Shown: one piece after another, positions 33,439 to 41,392 of the stretch
How the letters are laid out: each line of letters starts with the position of its first letter
Numbering within the stretch: position 1 is the first letter of the stretch
From: SAR202 cluster bacterium
GTDB taxonomy: Bacteria; Chloroflexota; Dehalococcoidia; Lucifugimonadales; UBA826
Assembly (NCBI GenBank): GCA_008373095.1
Contig: RQOP01000046.1
Span: 1-41,392, forward strand
DNA length: 41,392 bases
Direction: 5' to 3'
Made by a program: the position numbers and the translations under genes
The notes under the pieces: generated by a model
Databases searched by the model: none
What the model was told of the DNA's origin: nothing
Seen by the model: only the letters and a program-made list of their open reading frames with translations

Positions 33439-33525
33439 ATTTACGCTGGGTATCCTAAACCATTTTACGGCTACTAAGATAAATCTAATCGTTTAAACAA
33501 CTTTAGCTATTGTGAGGGTATAAAC

Positions 33526-34857
33526 ATGTCTAATATCGTTCAAAAAGAGATAGACAAATATGTGGCAAGGACTCAAGGATCCCACAAAAGACAAAAAGAG
33601 GCAGAAAAGGTTTTACCGGGAGGCAGTTCGAGAGGGACCGCTTATTTTGAACCCTACCCTCATTTTATTGAAAGCGGGCATGATCATTATATTGTCGATG
33701 TTGATGGCAATGAGTATCTAGACTTTATGATTAACGCGACAAGCTTAATACTCGGTCACGCAAATGCTAATGTGGCTGATGTAATCAAGGATCAAGCAGA
33801 TAAAGGGGTAGCTTTTAGCGGACCTACTGATTCGCAGATAAGCTTGGCCAAAATACTCACAGATCGCATACCATCCGTTGATACCATACGGTTCACTAAT
33901 TCCGGTACGGAAGGTACCTTGATGGCCATCAGGGCAGCGCGGCAATTTACGGGGAGAGAGAAAATAGTAAAAATTGAAGGCGGCTACCATGGCTCACACG
34001 AATATGTAGCAGTCAGTGTATATCCCAGTAAGAATAGTTTAGACCCAGATAAAACCACCGCTATACCAGAGTATTCGAAGCAACCTGATTCAGTTTTGGA
34101 GGATGTGATAGTCGTACCATATAACGACATTGAAGAGACAAAAAGGATGGTGGAGGAAAATTCAGAAACAATTGCATGTGTGATTATGGAACCGATAGTC
34201 TCATCATTTGGATACACTCCAGCGAACTTAGAATACTTGGAGTTTGTCAGGGAAATTACGACTAGGCTAGGAATTGTATTGATTTATGATGAAGTGCAAA
34301 GTTTCAGGGTTTCTCCTGGGGGTGCACAGGAATTATTCGGTGTTGTTCCAGATATGACCACCTTGGGTAAAATAATAGGTGGCGGTATGCCTGTGGGAGC
34401 CTTCGGGGGCCGCAGGGACATAATGGACTTATTTGATCCCACAAATGGTGGAGCAGAGATAGCTCATGCCGGAACTTTTAATGCTAATCCTGTAACGATG
34501 AGGGCAGGTGAAGTAGTCATGAATGCTTTGACGCCTGAGGTTTATGAAGCTATGAACAGTTTAGGTGAGAAACTGAGAAATCAGCTCAGGGCTGTATTTG
34601 ATGAGTTGGAAGTGAATGCACAGGTGACCGGGGTTGGCTCTCTTTTTGGTATACATTTCACCCAAGATAGCATACGTAACTACAGAGATGTGGTTAATGC
34701 TGATTCAGATATGAAGCGAGCCTTTTTCGTAGGTATGCTCAATGAAGGAATTTTGTTGCAGTCAGGAGCAGCCGGAGCCTTAAATGTGTTTTCTGATGAA
34801 AACCATATTAATCAGCTAGTGAACTCCGCAAGAAAGGTAGTTCAGCGAATACGTTAA
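33526..34857 (+). CDS. Class III aminotransferase, glutamate-1-semialdehyde aminomutase-like
   Basis: A 443-residue PLP-dependent fold-I enzyme. Visible are VLPGGSSRGTAYFEPYPHF, GNEYLDFMINATSLILGHAN, TNSGTEGTLMAIRAAR, GGYHGSHEY, VIMEPI, IYDEVQSFR and the PLP-lysine in TTLGKIIGGGMPVGAFGG (Lys282). The overall pattern is closest to GSA aminomutase (HemL), but DEVQSFR replaces the usual DEVMTGFR, so it may act on another amino acid. The stop TAA overlaps the ATG of the peptidase by one base. Confidence 0.88.
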   Translation: MSNIVQKEIDKYVARTQGSHKRQKEAEKVLPGGSSRGTAYFEPYPHFIESGHDHYIVDVDGNEYLDFMINATSLILGHANANVADVIKDQADKGVAFSGPTDSQISLAKILTDRIPSVDTIRFTNSGTEGTLMAIRAARQFTGREKIVKIEGGYHGSHEYVAVSVYPSKNSLDPDKTTAIPEYSKQPDSVLEDVIVVPYNDIEETKRMVEENSETIACVIMEPIVSSFGYTPANLEYLEFVREITTRLGIVLIYDEVQSFRVSPGGAQELFGVVPDMTTLGKIIGGGMPVGAFGGRRDIMDLFDPTNGGAEIAHAGTFNANPVTMRAGEVVMNALTPEVYEAMNSLGEKLRNQLRAVFDELEVNAQVTGVGSLFGIHFTQDSIRNYRDVVNADSDMKRAFFVGMLNEGILLQSGAAGALNVFSDENHINQLVNSARKVVQRIR

Positions 34858-36974
34858 TGCCTATACCTATTGAAGAGATTTCCAAATTTCCCCTGCCGGG
34901 AATGGATATTCCGAGCAGTTTTTCCTTTAGTCCTGATGGAAAGTATTTGACGTATTTGAAATCAGTAGATACATCAGGATATAAAGCTTTATATGGGCTA
35001 GATTTAAATACTAAATCTGAATTTCTGATTGTAGATAGCTTAGGGGATTCTTCTGCTAAAGAAACTCTGGAAGAACAGCTTCGTAAGCAAAGGTTGCGTC
35101 AGATGGCTGGTGGGATTTCCCAATATTTCTGGACAAAAGATTCAAAAATATTGATACCTCATCAGGGGAATATATATTGGCTGGATGGTCCTTTTTCAAC
35201 TCCAGAGCTATTAATGTCTGCTTCAGATAATCCGTGTTTAGATGTTAAGGCTTCCCCAAATGGTGATTTCATTTCCTTTGTTCAAAATGGTGATATTCAC
35301 TTGATAGAAGTTGAATCCAAAACCTCTTTTAGGTTGACTGATGGGGAAGACGATTCAACTAGGGGGTTGGCAGATTACATAGCTCAAGAAGAAATGGGTA
35401 GAAACACAGGGTATTGGTGGTCTTCAGACAGTTGTTACGTGGCATTTACAGAAGTTAACGAGAAACATATTCCGGAGTTTCTTATAAATCATGTCGGTTC
35501 TGATTCAGTAGGATCTGACGCGATAGAATCTCACAGGTATCCTTTCTCGGGACAGGACAATCCCAAGGTTAGAGTTGGAATTGTAGAAGTAGATTCAAAG
35601 GATTGTGTGTGGGTGGAATCCACCGAAGATGAATACATAGCTAGAGTAGATTGGTTTCCTGATAATTCATTAGTAATTCAAACTGAATCTCGTGACCAAC
35701 AGCATCTCAAAGTCCGTCAATTTTCAATTGAAGATTCTACCCTGACAACGCTGGTAGAGGAGGATTCGGAGACTTGGATCAATTTACATAACATGCTAAA
35801 ACCTCTGTCACGAGGTCGATTTTTATGGGCGAGTGAGAGAACAGGATTCAATCATATTTATCTTTATTGTGAAGGGAATCTCCTGCAATTAACCGAAGGG
35901 GAATGGCAGGTGGATTCAATAGAATCTGTGGATGAATTAGGCGGCACATTTTTTTTTACGGGTACCAAAGACGGCCATACAGAAAAACATCTTTATAAAA
36001 TGTCTCTAGAGGGAGAAGGCTTAGAAAAGATCACTTCTGAAATCGGTATTCATAACGTATCTATCAATGTTAAGGCTAATTTGTTCGTAGATGTTTTCAA
36101 TTCCCTGTCCTCTCCCCCAACGGTTGTTTTACGGTCTTTAGGAAACAACTATGTTATTGAAGCTGCAATACATGAACCGGCAGATGAAAGAATCGATAGA
36201 TACCAATTAAAACCACCGGAAATTTTTCAATTAAAACTAGAGGACGGCACTGAACTTTCAGGAGCCCTATATTATCCAAATTCAGGTGACTTTAAATCCC
36301 CATATCCCACAGTGCTTAGTGTATATGGTGGACCACATGTTCAGCTGGTTACTAATTCATGGATGATGACGGCTTCACTAAGGGCTCAGTATTTAAGAGA
36401 CAAGGGATATTTGGTAGTGGTGGTTGATAGTAGGGGAAGTTCTAGAAGGGGGTTAAAATTTGAATCTCCAATTAAAAACTTGATGGGGAAAGTGGAAGTT
36501 GAAGATCAGTCCTTTGTATTGAATTACCTAATAGAGAAAGGGATTGTCGATAAAGAGAGAATTGGAGTCTATGGGTGGAGCTATGGGGGATATATGTCTT
36601 TAATGTGTCTAGCCAAACGGCCAGATTTGTTCAAAGCTGGAGTAGCAGGGGCACCGGTGACTAGTTGGGATGGTTATGATACGCATTACACCGAAAGATA
36701 TATGGGAATGCCTGCCGAGAATTTAGATGGCTATACTGAAAGTAGCGTTATGTCGTATGTCTCTGAAATCGAAGGGAACCTTTTGTTGGTTCACGGGCTC
36801 GTGGACGAGAATGTTCATTTTAGGCATACTGCGCGATTAATAAATTCTCTTAATGAGGCTGGCAAGAACTATGATCTGCTAGTCTTTCCCGAGGAAAGGC
36901 ATATGCCGCGTCGCCTTGAAGACAGAGCATACATGGAGAGACGTATTTTGGAGTTTATTCAGAATAACGTCTAA
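34857..36974 (+). CDS. Dipeptidyl-peptidase IV-type S9 serine peptidase
   Basis: A 705-residue protein with an N-terminal eight-bladed-propeller-like region (about residues 1-450) and a C-terminal alpha/beta-hydrolase. The double-Glu substrate site is present (QEEMGR, Glu178 and Glu179), as is the YWWSSDS blade that follows it in bacterial DPP-IV. Catalytic triad: Ser575 in GWSYGGYMS, Asp650 in VDENVHF, His682 in ERHMPRR. No signal peptide is visible, so it may be cytoplasmic. It removes X-Pro dipeptides in the family. Start TAATG overlap with the aminotransferase, so translation is coupled. Confidence 0.93.
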   Translation: MPIPIEEISKFPLPGMDIPSSFSFSPDGKYLTYLKSVDTSGYKALYGLDLNTKSEFLIVDSLGDSSAKETLEEQLRKQRLRQMAGGISQYFWTKDSKILIPHQGNIYWLDGPFSTPELLMSASDNPCLDVKASPNGDFISFVQNGDIHLIEVESKTSFRLTDGEDDSTRGLADYIAQEEMGRNTGYWWSSDSCYVAFTEVNEKHIPEFLINHVGSDSVGSDAIESHRYPFSGQDNPKVRVGIVEVDSKDCVWVESTEDEYIARVDWFPDNSLVIQTESRDQQHLKVRQFSIEDSTLTTLVEEDSETWINLHNMLKPLSRGRFLWASERTGFNHIYLYCEGNLLQLTEGEWQVDSIESVDELGGTFFFTGTKDGHTEKHLYKMSLEGEGLEKITSEIGIHNVSINVKANLFVDVFNSLSSPPTVVLRSLGNNYVIEAAIHEPADERIDRYQLKPPEIFQLKLEDGTELSGALYYPNSGDFKSPYPTVLSVYGGPHVQLVTNSWMMTASLRAQYLRDKGYLVVVVDSRGSSRRGLKFESPIKNLMGKVEVEDQSFVLNYLIEKGIVDKERIGVYGWSYGGYMSLMCLAKRPDLFKAGVAGAPVTSWDGYDTHYTERYMGMPAENLDGYTESSVMSYVSEIEGNLLLVHGLVDENVHFRHTARLINSLNEAGKNYDLLVFPEERHMPRRLEDRAYMERRILEFIQNNV

Positions 36975-37000
36975 GATTTATATCAGTTCCCTAATCTTCT

Positions 37001-37780
37001 CTATATACCCTTGAAATTAGGGGGTCTGCGAGATATGAAAGCATCTTTGCCCTCTTGAAAATCGGTACTATCGAAATTAGTGAATGGAAGCTCCTCATCT
37101 AATCCATCTAGCGATTGGTTACTAATTACATTTTGCAAAATGATTTTATGCCTCTTTTGAGAAAGTGGGGCGAGCGGTGTGATCTCGTTGGCCAGATTTA
37201 AGACAGTGTCCTCAAGTGCAGGGTCATCAACTAGCTGTGTTATCAGGCCCATACGAAATGCTTCTGTGCTATCAATTAATCTCCCACTCAAGAGTATATA
37301 TGAAGCATTACCAGGCCCAACCAGATTCACAAGTCTTTTCATTTCTCTATAACCAACCAGAATGCCTAATTTCGCTACCGGGATACCAAATCTACTTTTA
37401 TTCGATGCAATGCGGATGTCCGTGGCCATAGAAAGTTCACAGCCTCCACCTACACAAATACCACGAATCATTGAAATAGTGGGTACCGATAATGCTTCAA
37501 TAGCATCAAGAGCTCCGTCAAAAGCCTTTGAGTATATTTTGGCGGTTTGGGAATCCTTCCTATGTGTTTCAAAATCTTTGATATCAGCTCCGGCTGAGAA
37601 TGATTTTTCTCCCTCTCCTAAGAATACGGCTGACCGGATTGATGAATCTTCTTCTATTTTGTTAGCAATTTCTATTAATTTCAACCAGCCGTCATAGCTG
37701 ATAGCGTTATGTTGTTCGGGTCTGTTGAAAGTCACCCGAGCAATCTGATCCTTGACTTCAAATTTGATTGGTTCTGACAT
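37001..37780 (-). CDS. Enoyl-CoA hydratase/isomerase (crotonase family)
   Basis: A 259-residue crotonase-fold protein that works on acyl-CoA. The oxyanion-hole segments are clear: GEKSFSAGADIKDF and GICVGGGCELSMATDIRIAS, whose Glu would match E. coli/rat catalytic Glu144. The second catalytic Glu position, usually in FGxPEixLGi, reads FGIPVAKLGI here, so the Glu164 equivalent appears missing. It may therefore be an isomerase or another crotonase-type enzyme and not a true hydratase. AAGG lies six bases before ATG 37780. Acyl-CoA dehydrogenase and an SDR are nearby, consistent with acyl-CoA oxidation. Confidence 0.88.
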   Translation of the reverse strand: MSEPIKFEVKDQIARVTFNRPEQHNAISYDGWLKLIEIANKIEEDSSIRSAVFLGEGEKSFSAGADIKDFETHRKDSQTAKIYSKAFDGALDAIEALSVPTISMIRGICVGGGCELSMATDIRIASNKSRFGIPVAKLGILVGYREMKRLVNLVGPGNASYILLSGRLIDSTEAFRMGLITQLVDDPALEDTVLNLANEITPLAPLSQKRHKIILQNVISNQSLDGLDEELPFTNFDSTDFQEGKDAFISRRPPNFKGI

Positions 37781-37799
37781 TGGTTACCTTTATGACTAT

Positions 37800-38567
37800 T
37801 TAAAAAGATGTATATCCGCCATCTACTGGAATGGATATTCCGGTTACATAATTGGAGGCGTCGCTCGCAAGAAAAATAGCTGTGCCTGAAAGATCTGATG
37901 GTTCTCCCCAACGATTTTCTGGAATCCTGGAAAGTATATGATCATACCTTTCTTGGTAGTTATCTTTAATTCCCTGAGTTAAGTCTGTGTGTATCCATCC
38001 AGGTAAAATGGAGTTAGCTTGTATACCATCCTTGGCCCAAGATACGGCCAAGGTTTTGGTTAGCTGCACAATTCCTCCTTTACTTGATGCATATGCAACC
38101 GCCCAATCTAAACCAAATATGGATGTCATAGAGCCAATATTTATGATTTTCCCTGATCCTCTATCTTTCATGTTTCCATATACCGCTTTGGAACACAAAA
38201 AAGCCCCGGTCAAATTAATGTCGATCACCTTATTCCAATCTTCGAGACTATATTCATGAGGTAAATTTCGAATGCCTATACCGGCATTGTTTACCAAAAT
38301 ATCTATCTTCCCGAATTTTTTTAAGGTGTCCGCGACCATTTTTTCCACTGAATTTTGATCAGATACATCAACTTCCAGCCCTAATAGAGTTGAATTTGTA
38401 TCACTTAGACTGGCGATCGCTTCCACAGTTTTATTTTCATTCCTGCCAGCGATTGCTATGTCAGCTCCGGATACTGCAAATCCCTTGGCTATTCCTAGCC
38501 CAATTCCTCCATTTCCGCCCGTTATGAGGGCTGTTTTCCCTTCCAGATTAAATAAGTTAGACGACAT
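37800..38567 (-). CDS. Short-chain dehydrogenase/reductase (FabG-like)
   Basis: A 255-residue classical SDR. Visible are the cofactor motif TALITGGNGGIGLGIAKGF, the NNAGIG segment, INIGSMTSIFG (catalytic Ser), YASSKGGIVQLTKTLA (Tyr and Lys) and the C-terminal VTGISIPVDGGYTSF. The segment IAGRNENK after the second strand suggests NADP preference. Substrate unknown: gluconate 5-dehydrogenase-like and 3-hydroxyacyl-like enzymes are both plausible. AAGGAG lies five bases before ATG 38567. It probably forms a unit with the crotonase downstream (19 bases apart). Confidence 0.9.
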   Translation of the reverse strand: MSSNLFNLEGKTALITGGNGGIGLGIAKGFAVSGADIAIAGRNENKTVEAIASLSDTNSTLLGLEVDVSDQNSVEKMVADTLKKFGKIDILVNNAGIGIRNLPHEYSLEDWNKVIDINLTGAFLCSKAVYGNMKDRGSGKIINIGSMTSIFGLDWAVAYASSKGGIVQLTKTLAVSWAKDGIQANSILPGWIHTDLTQGIKDNYQERYDHILSRIPENRWGEPSDLSGTAIFLASDASNYVTGISIPVDGGYTSF

Positions 38568-38599
38568 AGAATCTCCTTAATGTAAATGTAACTTGCCGA

Positions 38600-38971
38600 T
38601 TATAACGTCTGCCTCAATGGTCCGCTCGGCCGATATTCATTAAGGATTGATTTTGTCTGACTGCTAAGCATTCCGCCTTTTTGTTCTCTCGACGATAGAA
38701 GGTCGAGAGCCAACTCGGAAAGGGTTGCAGCTGGTTTGTCCTTATCAGGTAGAAATCTGAGACATTTCCTTACCGAAATTTTAGAAGGCTTTTTCGTTTT
38801 GTTTACACAGGTTCTGGCGAACGGACAATAATATGAATAGCAAGTTGCTACGGTGACGTGGTTGAGCTTTTTATTCCCTGTAATATCAGCGAGAGGCTTG
38901 GATAGGAGTTTGTCTAACCGTTTATTTAGTTCAGGTCCATAAATTTTCTTTTTCAAAGACAGCTCTAACAA
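38600..38971 (-). CDS. Small Cys-containing protein of unknown function
   Basis: I do not recognise this 123-residue protein. It is basic and has four cysteines in one cluster: Cys44, Cys49, Cys55 and Cys70 (C-x4-C-x5-C-x14-C), in the context ATCYSYYCPFARTC. That pattern could bind zinc or an Fe-S cluster. No membrane segment. The start is uncertain: TTG 38971 has no clear SD, and TTG 38956 is an alternative. It lies upstream of the SDR gene on the same strand, 32 bases away. The frame is open and the codon use looks ordinary, but the gene call has moderate confidence. Confidence 0.55.
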   Translation of the reverse strand: MLELSLKKKIYGPELNKRLDKLLSKPLADITGNKKLNHVTVATCYSYYCPFARTCVNKTKKPSKISVRKCLRFLPDKDKPAATLSELALDLLSSREQKGGMLSSQTKSILNEYRPSGPLRQTL

Positions 38972-39092
38972 TTACTAAGTGTTTAGAACCGCATTTCCAG
39001 AACAATGAGTTCGCATTGAGACAAAGGGGTATTTAGATACTACACCATTCGATAGTACTGGAAAATGGTTTTGAGTATCAAATGGATGACAT

Positions 39093-39803
39093 TTAGCGAT
39101 ATCTTAGTTCGCTTGTACTCGCTGCGTATAGAGAACCGTCTCTTATTTCCTTCACTTGGTCTGCCATCGACAATAGGGAAGAATCGTGTGTTGCTGCGAT
39201 GATGGTCATTCCTTGTGTTACGACCATATCTTTGAATAGTCCAAATATAGACTTAGCATTATTTGAGTCCAGCTCTCCTGTAGGTTCATCGGCTAATATT
39301 AAGGGAGGACTACCAACGATGGCTCTCGCTATCGAAACTCTCTGTTGTTCACCCCCGGAAAGTTCATATGGTCTGTGATTAGACCTAGGCAAAAGGCCTA
39401 CCATTTCTAGAGCATTATTTGTTTTTTCAGAACGTTCGGAGTGACCTACTCCTGATATTCTCAAAGGCAGCTCTACGTTCTCAAAGGCTGATAGAAGAGG
39501 TAGTAGTCCGAAGGATTGGAATATAAAACCGATTTTATTTCTCCTAACCTCAGTCAAAGAATTTTCGTCCATGAGAGCTATGTTTGTTCCGTGAAGCAAA
39601 ACCTCGCCACTTGTTGGTTTATCCAGTCCAGCCATTACATTCAAAAGTGTTGTTTTCCCAGACCCAGATCTTCCTACAATAGCTATGAATTGCCCTTCGT
39701 AGATATCCATGTTGATGTCTTTTAAAGGTGCAACGGTCTCTGTTTCAGACACATAAGATTTAGATACGTTTATGAGTTTGAGTAAATCGTTTTGGAAATT
39801 CAT
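39093..39803 (-). CDS. ABC transporter ATP-binding protein (LolD/MacB type)
   Basis: A 236-residue ATPase. Visible are Walker A GRSGSGKTTLLN, the Q-loop IFQSFGLLPLLSAFENVELP, ABC signature [15 protein letters not shown], Walker [14 protein letters not shown] and the His switch AATHDSSLL. It belongs to the MacB/LolD/FtsE-like branch that works with FtsX-type permeases. Its start overlaps the stop of the other ABC ATPase (ATGA), so the two are co-translated. No permease follows; the next gene on this strand is the Cys-containing unknown protein. Confidence 0.92.
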   Translation of the reverse strand: MNFQNDLLKLINVSKSYVSETETVAPLKDINMDIYEGQFIAIVGRSGSGKTTLLNVMAGLDKPTSGEVLLHGTNIALMDENSLTEVRRNKIGFIFQSFGLLPLLSAFENVELPLRISGVGHSERSEKTNNALEMVGLLPRSNHRPYELSGGEQQRVSIARAIVGSPPLILADEPTGELDSNNAKSIFGLFKDMVVTQGMTIIAATHDSSLLSMADQVKEIRDGSLYAASTSELRYR

Positions 39804-40702
39804 TTACTTTCTGGCTTGGAATTTATGGAGGGTTTTATTACTATTTCGTGATTTTCAATTTGGGCACTTACTTTATTGGTTATACCAGCTGTTTCGATTA
39901 AATCTTCTGGTATTTGTACCCGACCGTTAGAATCCACCAATAAAGATTCTTGCAGTGGGATTTCTTTGTCTATCTGTCCACTGATTTGAACATTTGTATC
40001 TTGGCGGGATATCTCAGAAGAAGTTTTCCCATCTTTAATAACTACAACACGGCCTACCTTGTACGCTATATCTGGATCGTGAGTTACGATCACGATGGTT
40101 GTTCTATTAACCCTGTTTATCTCCCCGAACAAATCTAGGATTTCAGCAGCTGTTTTGTCATCCAATTCGCCAGTTGGTTCATCTGCAAGGATCAGAGAAG
40201 GATTGTTTGCCATACCGACTGCTATAGCTACTCTTTGTTGCTCTCCGCCCGAAAGCTGGTCCGGCGTGTGGGATAACCTGTGGCTCATGCCCACCATGTT
40301 TAATAGGTGTGCTGCCCTCTCCCTTCTTTCCTTGTTTGAAGTGTCAGCTAACAGCATTGGGAGTTCAACATTTTCTGTTGATGTAAGGTAGGGGAAAAGA
40401 TTTCGGGACGCTTCCTGCCAAATGAAACCTACTTCTTCCCTATGAAACTTTTCCATTTCACGCCCTTTCATATCGATTAGATCCCTGTCGTCGATGGTTA
40501 CTTGTCCGGCTGACGGGATGTCGTATCCGGCAAGGATGTTTAATAGCGTACTTTTACCGCTGCCGCTTGCCCCGACTAATGCCACGACTTCTGATCTGTT
40601 GACCACAAGATCTAAGCCTCGTAATGCCACAACTTCAAGGTCAGCGACTTTGAATATCTTGAACAGATCTTTGCAGATTATATGTGCTTTTTGTGGGTTC
40701 AT
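39800..40702 (-). CDS. ABC ATPase with C-terminal AbrB/SpoVT-like domain
   Basis: A 300-residue protein. Residues 1 to about 225 are an ABC ATPase of the MacB/LolD type: Walker [14 protein letters not shown]-loop [13 protein letters not shown], signature [15 protein letters not shown], Walker [14 protein letters not shown], switch VTHDPDIA. After a linker, residues about 252-291 carry [19 protein letters not shown] and then a strand pair ending in IVIKP. This matches the AbrB/SpoVT/MazE DNA-binding fold (VDxxGRIxIPxxLR). The usual AbrB use is DNA binding, so a regulatory or dimerising role is possible but not shown. A terminator lies 14 bases upstream of the start. Confidence 0.88.
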   Translation of the reverse strand: MNPQKAHIICKDLFKIFKVADLEVVALRGLDLVVNRSEVVALVGASGSGKSTLLNILAGYDIPSAGQVTIDDRDLIDMKGREMEKFHREEVGFIWQEASRNLFPYLTSTENVELPMLLADTSNKERRERAAHLLNMVGMSHRLSHTPDQLSGGEQQRVAIAVGMANNPSLILADEPTGELDDKTAAEILDLFGEINRVNRTTIVIVTHDPDIAYKVGRVVVIKDGKTSSEISRQDTNVQISGQIDKEIPLQESLLVDSNGRVQIPEDLIETAGITNKVSAQIENHEIVIKPSINSKPESK

Positions 40703-40716
40703 TAAATGTCATTACC

Positions 40717-40751
40717 AAAAAAGCCCTTGTCTGACTGACAAGGGCTTTTTT
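40717..40751 (-). terminator. Rho-independent terminator after acyl-CoA dehydrogenase
   Basis: GCCCTTGTC (40723-40731) pairs with GACAAGGGC (40737-40745) around a 5-base loop; runs of A and T on both sides extend the stem and make it work in both directions. It follows the acyl-CoA dehydrogenase stop on the minus strand and directly precedes the ABC ATPase start at 40702. Confidence 0.85.
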
Positions 40752-40773
40752 AAATGAATAGCGTTTTCTATTT

Positions 40774-41392
40774 CTATAAGCCTATTATTTCCGCTACATT
40801 TTCCAGATGGAAATCTGTATCTCCAAACATGATTTCAGATGCTTTGGCTCTTCGAGAGTATAACTGCATATTATGTTCTTTAGTGAAACCAATGGCACCG
40901 TGGGATTGGTGGCCAAGAGCGCATACTCGTCGGTAAGCATCGCTCACCCACGCCTTTGCCATTGCAACTTCTCGGTCAGCGGGCAATCCCTCTGACAAAC
41001 GCCAGGCTGCCTGATAGGTAATAAATTTGGAACCTTCTACATCTGTAGCCATATTTGCGCAGTGGTGTTGGATTGCTTGGAAGCTGCCAATTGGGCGTCC
41101 GAATTGGGTTCTTTGTTTGGCATAGTCAACAGTCATATCCAATACTTGTTGCCCGCCCCCAGACATCTCAGCACATTTTCCAATGGCTCCCCACTGCATA
41201 ACTTTCTTGATGGTTTCCCACCCTTTATTTTCAGTACCTAGTAAAGCAGAGGCAGGCACTTTTACGTTGTCGAAAACAACCTCAGATTGCCTGTCTGATG
41301 CAATGGTTTTTAGCAGAGTTTGATTAATGCCATCAGATTGAGTTGGGACTACGAACAAACTGATGTCTTCATTTGAGCTTCCTGTTTTGGCT
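40774..41392 (-). CDS. Acyl-CoA dehydrogenase, 5' part beyond the window
   Basis: C-terminal two-thirds of an FAD-dependent acyl-CoA dehydrogenase; the frame is open to the right edge (about 205 codons seen; full length is about 380). Visible are the beta-domain ISLFVVPTQSDG, VVFDNVKVPASALLG, and the C-terminal helical domain RTQFGRPIGSFQAIQHHCANM (FAD contact), LGHQSHGAIGFTKEHNMQLYSRRAK. The frame reads upstream through TGSSNEDIS to the edge, so no start is in the window. It ends before a strong terminator. Chain-length specificity cannot be told. Confidence 0.93.
   Translation of the reverse strand, partial: AKTGSSNEDISLFVVPTQSDGINQTLLKTIASDRQSEVVFDNVKVPASALLGTENKGWETIKKVMQWGAIGKCAEMSGGGQQVLDMTVDYAKQRTQFGRPIGSFQAIQHHCANMATDVEGSKFITYQAAWRLSEGLPADREVAMAKAWVSDAYRRVCALGHQSHGAIGFTKEHNMQLYSRRAKASEIMFGDTDFHLENVAEIIGL

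Noticed and set aside
1-41392. CRISPR arrays, IS elements, integrases, phage genes or att sites
   Set aside because: I saw no regularly spaced repeats, transposase or integrase motifs, or terminal inverted repeats; the one tRNA shows no adjacent integrase or duplicated tRNA end.

Overview
The window is a gene-dense bacterial chromosome segment, AT-rich by eye (about 40% GC), with 37 protein genes (two cut by the window edges) and one tRNA. No IS, phage, integrase or CRISPR signature is visible. The mix suggests a free-living aerobic heterotroph: a 2-oxoacid dehydrogenase complex, an acyl-CoA dehydrogenase, a crotonase, short-chain dehydrogenases, a DUF362 protein, LarE, SelA and a small NrtS-type nitrate/nitrite transporter. 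A marine Chloroflexota (SAR202/Dehalococcoidia-like) is my best guess. This is inference from gene content only.

Layout. 1-3.1 kb: rarA (partial) diverges from a small NrtS-like membrane protein; selA and a small Smr-domain gene lie on the minus strand. 3.0-8.4 kb: one plus-strand operon of coaE, a NorQ/CbbQ-type MoxR ATPase, a CoA-pyrophosphatase-like Nudix hydrolase and a 1,109-residue NorD/CbbO-type VWA protein. 8.6-11.4 kb: transaldolase and phosphoglucose isomerase, in the same reading frame and separated by one stop codon. 11.4-17.2 kb, minus strand: yebC-ruvC-ruvA-methyltransferase-uvrB, then a MIP18-like protein and an Mrp-type ATPase. 17.3-22.6 kb: SMP-30 lactonase, UbiA-family prenyltransferase, GalU, aldo/keto reductase, MFS exporter and tRNA-Ala(CGC). 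22.9-26.1 kb: E1alpha-E1beta-E2 of a 2-oxoacid (pyruvate or acetoin) dehydrogenase. 26.1-29.7 kb, minus strand: Vgb-like propeller, metallo-beta-lactamase-fold hydrolase, lysA and rhomboid protease. 29.9-37.0 kb, plus strand: DUF362 protein with a strong terminator, a small unknown protein coupled to an epimerase, LarE, a class III aminotransferase and a DPP-IV-type peptidase. 37.0-41.4 kb, minus strand: crotonase, SDR, a Cys-rich unknown, two ABC ATPases (one with a C-terminal AbrB-like tail) and a partial acyl-CoA dehydrogenase.

Most genes are housekeeping. The points that stand out are: the tal/pgi pair split by a single in-frame stop; CoA synthesis and CoA hydrolysis genes in one operon with an orphan NorQ/NorD chaperone pair; an ABC ATPase fused to an AbrB-like domain with no permease nearby; an Mrp ATPase without its CxxC; an NrtS protein with an added zinc-finger-like N-terminus; and several unexplained inverted or tandem repeats in promoter regions. 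No intergenic stretch exceeds 300 bases; the longest, 20039-20280, holds a 13-bp tandem repeat and a dyad.
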